5,063 nt of DNA, from the NCBI GenBank assembly GCA_009695405.1, contig SIAZ01000252.1, positions 1 to 5,063 on the forward strand, given 5' to 3'. The position numbers were made by a program, and so were the translations under genes. This DNA comes from Pedosphaera sp. (GTDB lineage Bacteria > Verrucomicrobiota > Verrucomicrobiia > Limisphaerales > UBA9464). Below are positions 1-5,063 of this stretch, in pieces. The notes under the pieces were generated by a model. The model had not been told where the DNA came from and did not search any database. It saw only the letters and a list, made by a program, of their open reading frames with translations. Every line of letters begins with the position of its first letter. Position 1 is the first letter of the stretch.

Positions 1-100
1 CGAAATCTTCGACTACATTGAAATCTTCTATAACCGCCAGCGCCGTCACACCTCCCTCCGAGGCCTTTCACCCGCTCAGTTCGAACTCAAAAATAACTAA
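1..100 (+). CDS. IS3-family transposase OrfB, C-terminal end (partial)
   Basis: Reading from base 2, 32 codons run open to a TAA at 98-100. The product contains YIEIFYNRQRRHTSL followed by GLSPAQFE. This is the characteristic C-terminal tail of the DDE integrase-type transposase (OrfB) of IS3-family elements, normally written YI..YN..R.HssLg..sP..fe. In this family OrfB is usually made as an OrfAB fusion by programmed -1 frameshifting and catalyses copy-out/paste-in transposition through a circular intermediate. The catalytic D, D and E residues lie upstream, outside the window. The surviving part has no frameshift or early stop, so nothing here suggests decay. Family assignment is strong, but the subgroup cannot be told from 32 residues. 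Confidence 0.88.
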   Translation, partial: EIFDYIEIFYNRQRRHTSLRGLSPAQFELKNN

Positions 101-117
101 CCAATAACTCCCTTTTC

Positions 118-144
118 TCTGTCCGTTTTATCGAAGCAGGCCCA
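118..144 (+). repeat. Right terminal inverted repeat (IRR) of the IS3-family element
   Basis: The sequence TCTGTCCGTTTTATCGAAGC continues to GGCCCA at 144. It lies just downstream of the transposase stop and resembles IS3-family right ends, where a GTCC-A/G-TTTT block precedes a terminus ending in CA. The matching left repeat is outside the window, so its inner limit is approximate. Confidence 0.65.
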
Positions 145-283
145 CTTTGACTTCGCCTCAGTCACAATTCTCAAACGTGTTCGACAAATTATCATAGCGG
201 TCTTTTTAAAACGCAGAATTGCTCTGTAACCCTTTTGCCTAAACGATCCGGGGCCAACAAATCCGATCCTACCCTTTTCACGC

Positions 284-754
284 ATGAAACATTTCCGTCC
301 CTGCAGCCTCAGCGCGTTCCTTTTCTTGCTCATCTGCGTGCCCGCTTGGCCAACGACAGAAGGATCAAGCCAGTACGCTAAAGCTCTCGCTCAGGCAGGC
401 CGAGAGAGAAAGTTCATCCTACTCGACTTCACTGGATCCGATTGGTGCAGTGCCTGCATTCGCTCACGCAAACAGGTCCTTGACCAGAAGGAGTTTCTAA
501 CTTTTGCCGCCACAAATCTGGTGCTAGTGGAGGTTGATTTTCCTGAGAACAAGACTCAAGAACCTACCTTAAAACGACAAAACGCTGAACTGGAAAAACA
601 GTTCAAAGTCGATGGCTACCCGACCTTTATTTTAGTTGACGCTACCGGCCGAGAATTAGGTCGTCAGACCGGTCTGCTTACCAAACCTTCCGCCTTCATC
701 GCCACCCTGCGCCAATGGCAAAAAATCGTTGTGGACTCTTTAAAGGCACCTTGA
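284..754 (+). CDS. Exported thioredoxin-fold protein (CSAC active site)
   Basis: The product is 156 residues. Residues 1 to about 23 form a Sec-type signal peptide: a basic start (MKHFR), a hydrophobic core (AFLFLLICVPA) and a likely cleavage near AWP/TTEG. The mature part is a thioredoxin-like domain. It has the first strand FILLDFTGSDW, a redox CxxC at C55-S-A-C58, a strand with VLVEVDFPEN near 80-89, a helical segment near 92-108, and the cis-proline in GYPTF (P113), followed by FILVDATGRELGR. This GSDWCxxC/VEVDFP arrangement is typical of small secreted thioredoxin-like proteins common in Verrucomicrobiota and Planctomycetota. It probably works as a periplasmic thiol-disulfide reductase or isomerase, but the substrate is unknown. 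The LLIC stretch is a poor lipobox, so lipidation is unlikely. ATG 284 is the first start before the signal peptide, and no Shine-Dalgarno is evident. The gene stands alone, 140 bases after the IS3 end and convergent with the permease gene. Confidence 0.88.
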   Translation: MKHFRPCSLSAFLFLLICVPAWPTTEGSSQYAKALAQAGRERKFILLDFTGSDWCSACIRSRKQVLDQKEFLTFAATNLVLVEVDFPENKTQEPTLKRQNAELEKQFKVDGYPTFILVDATGRELGRQTGLLTKPSAFIATLRQWQKIVVDSLKAP

Positions 755-780
755 ATTAAACATTTGATTCATCTGCCGTT

Positions 781-824
781 TTAAAAACTGAAGAGGGAAT
801 GCATTTATTTCCCAACCTCTCTTC
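781..824 (-). terminator. Candidate rho-independent terminator for the permease gene
   Basis: On the minus strand an outer stem GAAGAG/CTCTTC (819-824 with 790-795) encloses an inner GGAA/TTCC pairing with an asymmetric internal loop. It is followed immediately by AGTTTTT. It lies about 104 bases beyond the permease stop, in the convergent spacer. The stem is interrupted and AU-rich, so its strength is doubtful. It could also act weakly for the thioredoxin transcript from the other side. Confidence 0.35.
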
Positions 825-863
825 CTCTTATATCAACATCCTTTTTGATTACACAGAAGGCTC

Positions 864-926
864 CGATTTTTAAATCGTTGAAGTAGAAAAATGGATCCAA
901 GCCCTAAAAAGCTTTTGAATTCAAAA
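864..926. repeat. Cluster of AT-rich perfect palindromes in the convergent spacer
   Basis: Three perfect inverted repeats lie between the two convergent stop codons: CGATTT-TT-AAATCG (864-877), AAAAGCTTTT (907-916) and the overlapping TTTTGAATTCAAAA (913-926). The last abuts the permease stop codon at 928-930. Such symmetric A/T-flanked palindromes can serve as weak bidirectional terminators or 3'-end stabilisers. The low GC content of the stems makes this uncertain. Confidence 0.4.
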
Positions 927-927
927 A

Positions 928-2010
928 TTAGCGACCGCGGTTTGCCCGAATAAGAAGCCCGATGCCTACCGTTTGAAAAAGGATATTGGGAATCCAAAGA
1001 ATATACTGAGGAAAGAGAGCGGTCTGCGTTTCCAAAGATTGGCCTAAGATTATAAAACCGTAGTAAAAAAGTAGCAGGACCAGCGCGATGGCAACGCCAA
1101 TGTTGGTTTCGCGACGATGCGCCCTGATCCCTAACGGGATACCGACTAGTGTGAATCCAAAGCAGGCAAAGGAAAAAGCGACTTGCCGGTGAATCTGCAC
1201 TTCAATGGGGGTGGTATCGACTCCCTCGGCATGTCGCTGCTTCCGTTCAGACCGGAGTTGACTCAGGGACATCTCACTGAGCTTTGGCGGTTGGACCTGT
1301 GCAGTCCGAAAGTGAGAGATGGATTCGATACGTTCTTCAGCCGAAATTCCCTGCCAAGTCTCTCCCATGAGAAGAAGTCCTTGGCAATCACGGAGCACAA
1401 GAGACGTTGGAGAGCGATTGGTATCGCGCCGAAGTTCAGCTTCAGGCGCAAAGAGATCGAGATAGCAGACTCCATTGGTAAAGGCGAAAACACGCACTCC
1501 CCGCATCTTATCCCCCTCAATCCGACGAGCATAGAGAGTGACAGAACCGAGTTCGAGATAACGACCTTCGCCGAGGGCGAGGTTTGATCCGTCCTTAAGA
1601 ATAGATTCTCGCAAGGCTTTGAATTGCACCCGTGCTTTTGGCCCTAGTTCACAGTTAAACCAAGCACACGCCACGCAAAGTAAAGCTGAGAGTGCCACCA
1701 CAGGCATCACCGCGGATAGCAAACTAATACCACTCGCACGAATAGCGGTGAGTTCTTGGTCGGCACTAAATCGCCCAAAAGTGAGCAACGATGCAGTAAG
1801 CATACCAATCGGGAGAGAGAAACTAAGAACAAAGGGGATCAGAAGAATGACTGCTTGCAACAGAAGTCCGAGGCTAGCCTGGGGACTGGCTAAAAGATCT
1901 AGGACATCCTTCAACACATTGCCAAGAAGGAGCACGAAAGTAAAAACACCGACAGTGACCAACAGAGTGGCCGACACTTGCCTTAGCAGGTGGAGGTGAA
2001 GGGTCTTCAT
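928..2010 (-). CDS. LptF/LptG-family lipopolysaccharide export permease
   Basis: The product is 360 residues, the normal length for the YjgP/YjgQ (LptF/LptG) family. These inner-membrane subunits pair with the LptB ATPase to extract lipopolysaccharide and hand it to LptC/LptA. Predicted layout: TM1 about 10-32; TM2 about 48-75, running into the cytoplasmic coupling stretch LLTFGRFSADQELTAIRASG (75-94); TM3 about 97-120; a periplasmic beta-jellyroll about 125-265; then TM4 about 275-295, TM5 about 303-325 and TM6 about 333-355. The family C-terminal signature is clear: VQIHRQVAFS, VGIPLGIRAHRRE, FYYGFI and LWIPNILF. The LTFGR...ELTAIRASGIS motif is closer to LptF than to LptG, but the call is safest at family level. 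ATG 2010 is forced, because an in-frame TGA lies three codons upstream. No clear Shine-Dalgarno is seen. The start overlaps, as ATGA, the end of a frame from the decayed region upstream, which suggests former translational coupling. No lptG, lptB or lptA is visible. Confidence 0.92.
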   Translation of the reverse strand: MKTLHLHLLRQVSATLLVTVGVFTFVLLLGNVLKDVLDLLASPQASLGLLLQAVILLIPFVLSFSLPIGMLTASLLTFGRFSADQELTAIRASGISLLSAVMPVVALSALLCVACAWFNCELGPKARVQFKALRESILKDGSNLALGEGRYLELGSVTLYARRIEGDKMRGVRVFAFTNGVCYLDLFAPEAELRRDTNRSPTSLVLRDCQGLLLMGETWQGISAEERIESISHFRTAQVQPPKLSEMSLSQLRSERKQRHAEGVDTTPIEVQIHRQVAFSFACFGFTLVGIPLGIRAHRRETNIGVAIALVLLLFYYGFIILGQSLETQTALFPQYILWIPNILFQTVGIGLLIRANRGR

Positions 2011-2972
2011 GCGAGTGGCTCAAGCACGCCGCAAACCTGTGTCATCTGCTCCCGATAAGTCGAGCCTACACCAACAGTGGTTACCTCGAGATTTCACCCT
2101 ATCAGGTGCGAACCTCTATTCAGCCTAGGGAAAAGTTACAGGGCATTCTCAACTCGGATCTCTCCTCTTGCGATGTTGAAACCCAGTTGGATCCCCATCA
2201 CGAGAGTCTTACTTCAGGTTTCAGCTTTGTACTTAATCGAAGTCGACAGGTCTGTGACTGATCTTTCAAGATGCGCGGCGAGATAATCCGATCCAAGGAT
2301 TCGCCGAATTGCCGGTTTGAAATCATAAATTTGTTCTAGAGACAACCGCTTGGCCGCTTAACAGAAGGAGGAGGTTCGTACCCAGAGAAGCGCGTGCATC
2401 TCTTCTAATTGGGTAATCTTGCCTTGCAAATCCAGTCGATCAATCAAGGTTCAAGCTTTCGGAATCTCGTCGGTTTTACTGTCCTCCGGTTCGACTCTAA
2501 GAAGTCTCTGACGGGATTAGGCAATGGCATTGACTCACGTCACCTTTTCGTCACGCACTTTCTTGCCATCAATCACCAGTTTATCGGTGGTTGGGGTTGC
2601 TCCAATCAAACTGATTTGCCACTGAATGGCGATGCTTTCAATCTTTGTGTGTGAGACAGATGACAACACGCCTTGAAAGACCGCCCCGCTGGGGAACACT
2701 CCCCTTTGCAAGGGCAGGATGTAACCATCACTTGAGTTGTTGATGCTGCCATTGAGTTAGTCGTTTAACAAAACGGTTCACCGCTCAGTAGTTTTGCCCA
2801 ACTCCCTACAGACACGCCTGATCGACAGTCGCCATCACCGTCCCAAAGCTATGCCGTTTGCCTATCGACTAAACCGCCAATCTTTCAACGAATCAAAACG
2901 TTCTAGGAGGCCAACTGCTGGCTTTACAAAGAGTGGTTCAGACGAATCAGCGATCCAATAAAGTTTCAACCC
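2007..2972 (-). pseudogene. Possible decayed gene upstream of the permease (multiple in-frame stops)
   Basis: On the minus strand one reading frame from about 2972 to a TGA at 2007-2009 contains several protein-like stretches separated by 11 stop codons. Their first bases are at 2864, 2837, 2780, 2759, 2537, 2519, 2453, 2360, 2216, 2138 and 2096. The longest open part (2756-2538, 73 codons) reads like a beta-rich domain, with GYILPLQRGVFPSGAVFQGV and, near its end, TPTTDKLVIDGKKVRDEKV. Later pieces include TLIDRLDLQGKITQLEEMHA (coiled-coil-like, 2450-2391), LSLEQIYDFKPAIRRILG and a 28-codon end piece (2093-2010). The final TGA overlaps the permease ATG as ATGA, as in a coupled operon. No membrane segment appears, so it is not an lptG relic. 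Caution: 11 stops in about 320 codons is only slightly below random expectation, and a 73-codon opening can arise by chance. I do not recognise a family. The case rests on all the pieces sharing one frame, purine-rich first codon positions by eye, and the ATGA junction. Confidence 0.35.
2684..2714. repeat. Three overlapping short inverted repeats sharing arms
   Basis: CCCC (2684-2687) can pair with GGGG (2691-2694) over a 3-base loop. The same GGGG can instead pair with CCCC (2701-2704) over 6 bases. CCCTT (2702-2706) can pair with AAGGG (2710-2714) over 3 bases. The pairings are directly visible and mutually exclusive in part. They lie inside the putative decayed frame, so a regulatory role is speculative. 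Confidence 0.3.
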
Positions 2973-3170
2973 TTACCATGGGCCGCCCGTACTGCTAGTT
3001 TTATGGATTGATGCAACCCTGAGATGGGTAAGCCAAGTGATTTGGTGGAATCACGGAGAAAGGGCTACCTCGAACTTTATTCCCAGCGATCACTACCTTT
3101 CATGGCATCTATCATTTGGCTGATCAGTAGATTGCATCCTAAGCCAAGCCCTTTACCCTATCCACATTCG
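2973..3170. other. Intergenic stretch upstream of the regulator gene
   Basis: Together with the decayed region this completes a gap of more than 1.1 kb with no intact gene. An ATG at 3024 is in frame with the regulator and would add 49 residues, but the added sequence is low in complexity, lacks a domain and precedes a textbook receiver-domain start, so I treat it as untranslated. It should contain the regulator promoter. I find neither a convincing -35/-10 pair nor a sigma-54 -24/-12 element, and no Shine-Dalgarno before 3171. Confidence 0.4.
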
Positions 3171-4676
3171 ATGGATAAAGTTCTTCTTATAGATGACGAG
3201 GTCGACGTGCAATACTCGTTCCGTCGTATTTTCGATTCACCAGATCTAGAACTACACACCGCCTCCAGTGGTGAGGAAGCTCTCAAAATGATTCCTCGCA
3301 TCCAGCCTAATTTGGTACTGAGCGATATCCGCATGGCCGGATTGAACGGGCTCGAAACATTGCGTCGCATCCGGCAAATGGATCCTAAGCTGCCGGTGAT
3401 TCTCATGACCGCCTATGGCACCACCCAAACGGCGATCGAAGCGATGAAACTGGGGGCTTATGATTACCTACTCAAACCCTTCGATGTTCCCCGACTGAAG
3501 CAACTGGTTGCGGACGCTTTAAAGGCGGCGAGGGATATGAGTCAGATCGTCGTGGTTCAACCCCAGTTGGAGCAACAGGACTACGATCTCGGGGTCATTG
3601 GCCGCAGCGAATCAATGCAGGAGGTCTTCAAACTAATAGGCCAACTGGCGACATCCGACGCAACGGCCTTGATTACGGGTGAAAGCGGCACAGGCAAGGA
3701 ATTGGTGGCACGCGCCGTTTACCAAAATAGTCGCCGATCCAAAGAACCTTTCGTGGCGATCAATTGTGCGGCCATTCCTGAAAACCTCCTCGAAAGTGAC
3801 CTCTTCGGCCACGAACGAGGTGCCTTTACTGGTGCGACATCTCAGCGTATTGGTCGTTTTGAACAATGTAATCGAGGCACCCTTTTCCTCGATGAAATCG
3901 GTGATATGGCTCCTGCCACTCAAACGAAGATTTTGCGTGTCCTCCAAAATGGATCGTTCGAGCGTGTGGGCGGTAATACTCCAGTGCAGGTAGACGTTCG
4001 TATTATCGCCGCCACTAATAAACCCATCGAAGAAGCGGTGGCTCGTAAAGAATTTCGTGAAGATCTTTTTTACAGACTCAACGTGGTCCGAATTCCTTTG
4101 CCGCCACTCCGTCAACGTCGCGGTGATATTCGCCTTCTCGTTGACTATTTTCTTCGGAAAATTGGATCAACTTCTGGGGGCAAAAAATCGATTAGCGAAA
4201 CGACCCTAGTGGCCTTGGAGAATTTTAATTGGCCAGGCAATGTCCGCGAATTGGAAAACTGCCTGCGCCGCGCCGTCGTTATCGCCAAGGGACCGACAAT
4301 TCTCCCGAGTGATCTTCCTCCAGATATTTTACACAACAACCTCTCTCGGAATACGAATTCACTGGCGTCGACTTCCTCACCTCCAACCGAAAGTCAGGCT
4401 CCTAGCCTCTCCAACTCACCTATTCGTCAACCCATTACTGGTGCAATTGGGGTCCCTCTCGATCTTGCTGAAATCTCTCGATGGCTCTTTCACTGGGCGC
4501 AGTCCCATTCAGATTTCAAAATACTCCCTGCCATCGAACGCGAACTGGTGATCGAAGCACTCAAAGAAACTCAAGGAAATCAGGTTCAAGCAGCTCGTAT
4601 GTTGGGGATCACCCGCGCGACTTTAAGAAAACGGGTCGACAAGTTCGCCATCCGTAGAGAACTTAACGTCACTTAA
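3171..4676 (+). CDS. Sigma-54-dependent response regulator, NtrC family (REC-AAA+-Fis HTH)
   Basis: The product is 501 residues. Residues 1-118 form a receiver domain: acidic pocket D8/D9, phosphoacceptor D52 (LVLSDIRM), T80 and K102 (LLKPFD). Residues about 142-385 form the AAA+ sigma-54 activation domain: Walker A GESGTGKE (170-177), the sigma-54 contact loop GAFTGA (217-222), Walker B GTLFLDE (236-242), arginine-finger region FREDLFYRLN, and sensor II WPGNVRELEN (354-363). A Ser/Pro/Asn-rich linker spans about 386-425. The C-terminal Fis-type helix-turn-helix is about 456-496, with GNQVQAARMLGITRATLRKR. All catalytic motifs are intact. Once phosphorylated, it should oligomerise, bind upstream enhancer sites and hydrolyse ATP to open sigma-54 promoters. 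The start at ATG 3171 is chosen because receiver domains begin two to four residues before VLLIDDE; ATG 3024 would add an unsupported 49-residue leader. No histidine kinase or target operon is in the window, so the signal it answers is unknown. An IS66-family end begins two bases after its stop. Confidence 0.95.
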   Translation: MDKVLLIDDEVDVQYSFRRIFDSPDLELHTASSGEEALKMIPRIQPNLVLSDIRMAGLNGLETLRRIRQMDPKLPVILMTAYGTTQTAIEAMKLGAYDYLLKPFDVPRLKQLVADALKAARDMSQIVVVQPQLEQQDYDLGVIGRSESMQEVFKLIGQLATSDATALITGESGTGKELVARAVYQNSRRSKEPFVAINCAAIPENLLESDLFGHERGAFTGATSQRIGRFEQCNRGTLFLDEIGDMAPATQTKILRVLQNGSFERVGGNTPVQVDVRIIAATNKPIEEAVARKEFREDLFYRLNVVRIPLPPLRQRRGDIRLLVDYFLRKIGSTSGGKKSISETTLVALENFNWPGNVRELENCLRRAVVIAKGPTILPSDLPPDILHNNLSRNTNSLASTSSPPTESQAPSLSNSPIRQPITGAIGVPLDLAEISRWLFHWAQSHSDFKILPAIERELVIEALKETQGNQVQAARMLGITRATLRKRVDKFAIRRELNVT

Positions 4677-4678
4677 GT
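4671..4678. other. Presumed 8-bp target site of the IS66-family insertion
   Basis: The eight bases before the IS66 terminus read ACTTAAGT, a perfect palindrome that contains the regulator's TAA stop (4674-4676). IS66-family elements duplicate 8 bp on insertion, so the same octamer should follow the right end of the element, which lies outside the window. Only one copy is visible here. Confidence 0.5.
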
Positions 4679-4702
4679 GTAAGCGTACGCCGAACCCCAT
4701 GG
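4679..4702 (+). repeat. Left terminal inverted repeat of the IS66-family element
   Basis: GTAAGCGTACGCCGAACCCC matches the conserved GTAAGCG start of IS66-family terminal repeats. The inner boundary is approximate because the right-end copy needed to define it is not in the window. Confidence 0.65.
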
Positions 4703-4738
4703 TTCCCAATTCGCCTTCCTTGGGTTTAGCCTGAGCGA

Positions 4739-5063
4739 ATGAACTCAATTAAACCGTCTCGGAAGCGGCGTGGTCTTGCTGAAATCCAACTACTAATCAC
4801 TGAATTTAAAAGCTCGGGACTCTCAAAGACTGAGTTTGCCGCGACTCTGGGTGTTCATCCTTTTTCGATTGACCGCTGGCTACGGATCACTCATCCAACA
4901 CAGCCAACACCGCAGCAGCAGCCAGCCCGTTTCATCGCCAGCCAAAACAGTCCGGCCTTCGTTCCCGTGCACCGCACGCCGTCAGCATCAGCGAGTTCTG
5001 CCGACTGGCCGGAAATTGTTGCCCCATCCGGTTGGGCACTTCGACTGCTCCGAAGTTTAGCCC
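4739..5063 (+). CDS. tnpA: IS66-family accessory protein TnpA (N-terminal 108 codons, partial)
   Basis: An ATG at 4739 opens a frame with no stop to the window edge, giving 108 codons. Residues 1-50 form a helix-turn-helix of the kind found in IS66 TnpA: a basic start (MNSIKPSRKRRG), then LLITEFKSSGLSKTEFAATLG and VHPFSIDRWLR. A Gln/Pro- and Ser/Ala-rich linker follows. The segment EIVAPSGWALRLLRSLA at the edge resembles the C-terminal beta-hairpin (E...P.G..LRL.) of these proteins. Family members are about 110-130 residues, so only a few codons should be missing. TnpA is a small presumed DNA-binding protein required with TnpB and TnpC for transposition in characterised IS66 elements. An in-frame TAG at 4727 makes 4739 the first possible start, and a weak GAG lies just upstream. 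The frame is intact as far as can be seen. Confidence 0.78.
   Translation, partial: MNSIKPSRKRRGLAEIQLLITEFKSSGLSKTEFAATLGVHPFSIDRWLRITHPTQPTPQQQPARFIASQNSPAFVPVHRTPSASASSADWPEIVAPSGWALRLLRSLA

Larger units (their letters stand above)
1..144 (+). mobile_element. Right end of an IS3-family insertion sequence (truncated by window edge)
   Basis: This stretch holds the 3' end of an IS3-type transposase followed, after a 17-base spacer, by a sequence that fits an IS3-family right terminal inverted repeat ending in ...GGCCCA at 144. Read from the outside, the end begins TGGGCC and carries an AACGGACAGAG block, comparable to the TG...GGACA ends known for this family. The left end and the rest of the element lie outside the window, so neither completeness nor the 3-4 bp target duplication can be checked. 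The duplication would start at base 145. The exact boundary is inferred from the CA-3' end convention and could be off by a few bases. Confidence 0.8.
4679..5063 (+). mobile_element. Left end of an IS66-family insertion sequence (truncated by window edge)
   Basis: A terminus starting GTAAGCGTACGC at 4679 is followed 60 bases later by an open frame encoding an IS66 TnpA-type accessory protein. GTAAGCG is the family's characteristic terminal sequence, and tnpA is normally the first of the genes tnpA, tnpB and tnpC. The rest of the element, including the TnpC transposase, is outside the window. The element is oriented the same way as the upstream regulator and would separate it from anything formerly downstream. 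Confidence 0.78.

Noticed and set aside
97..333. Minus-strand open frame of 78 codons over the IS3 end and thioredoxin start
   Set aside because: It overlaps the IS terminus and the thioredoxin signal peptide, has no recognisable domain, and is a chance antisense frame.
2077..2286. Plus-strand open frame of 69 codons in the gap
   Set aside because: No start signal, no motif, and irregular composition; it is the length expected by chance.
2361..2375. Strong Shine-Dalgarno-like AGAAGGAGGAGG on the plus strand
   Set aside because: No ATG, GTG or TTG start lies at suitable spacing downstream with an open frame.
2478..2505. tRNA-like TTCGACT loop sequence (CCGGTTCGACTC)
   Set aside because: The flanking bases do not form the T-arm stem and no acceptor, D or anticodon arms are found.
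2409..2654. Plus-strand open frame of 81 codons in the gap
   Set aside because: It lies antisense to the most protein-like part of the minus-strand relic, has no ribosome binding site or recognisable motif, and looks like a shadow frame.
3103..3120. Possible sigma-54 promoter TGGCAT...TTTGGC before the regulator
   Set aside because: The GG-to-GC spacing is 13 bases instead of the required 10, so it cannot be a normal -24/-12 element.
3024..3170. 49-residue N-terminal extension of the response regulator from ATG 3024
   Set aside because: Receiver domains begin directly before VLLIDDE. The extension has no domain, no ribosome binding site and lies in degraded-looking sequence.
3633..4115. Long minus-strand frame of 160 codons inside the regulator gene
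   Set aside because: It is fully antisense to the conserved AAA+ domain and is explained by the codon bias of the real gene.
4836..5060. Plus-strand frame of 74 codons near the right edge
   Set aside because: It is an out-of-frame shadow of the IS66 tnpA reading frame that starts at 4739.

Overview
The window looks like a chromosomal segment of a Gram-negative bacterium, most likely in or near the Verrucomicrobiota/PVC group. That assignment is an inference from the style of three proteins: a secreted thioredoxin-like protein with the GSDWCxxC and VEVDFP pattern, a one-piece LptF/LptG-family permease, and an NtrC-type regulator with an NQVQAARMLGITRATLRKR tail. Overall GC looks moderate, near 50%. 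No rRNA, tRNA, CRISPR array or prophage gene was recognised.

Layout. (1) Bases 1-144 are the right end of an IS3-family insertion sequence: the last 32 codons of its transposase and its right terminal inverted repeat. (2) Bases 284-754 (+) encode an exported thioredoxin-fold protein. (3) Bases 755-927 are a short convergent intergenic spacer with a candidate terminator and AT-rich palindromes. (4) Bases 928-2010 (-) encode an LptF/LptG-family lipopolysaccharide-export permease. (5) Bases 2011-3170 contain no intact gene. On the minus strand they carry several protein-like stretches, all in one frame, broken by 11 stop codons. That frame ends in an ATGA overlap with the permease start, so I read it tentatively as a decayed upstream gene. 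(6) Bases 3171-4676 (+) encode a 501-residue sigma-54-dependent response regulator (REC, AAA+, Fis-type HTH). (7) Bases 4679-5063 are the left end of an IS66-family element: its terminal repeat begins two bases after the regulator stop codon, followed by the start of tnpA, which runs off the window.

The three intact cellular genes do not form one pathway. The thioredoxin-like protein and the permease both act at the cell envelope, but they are convergent and not co-transcribed. The regulator faces away from the permease across the decayed region, and no partner histidine kinase is visible. The flanking insertion sequences from two families, together with the roughly 1.1 kb decayed interval, suggest a locus undergoing rearrangement and gene loss. 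I see no convincing new multi-gene system. The item most worth checking is the decayed frame upstream of the permease.
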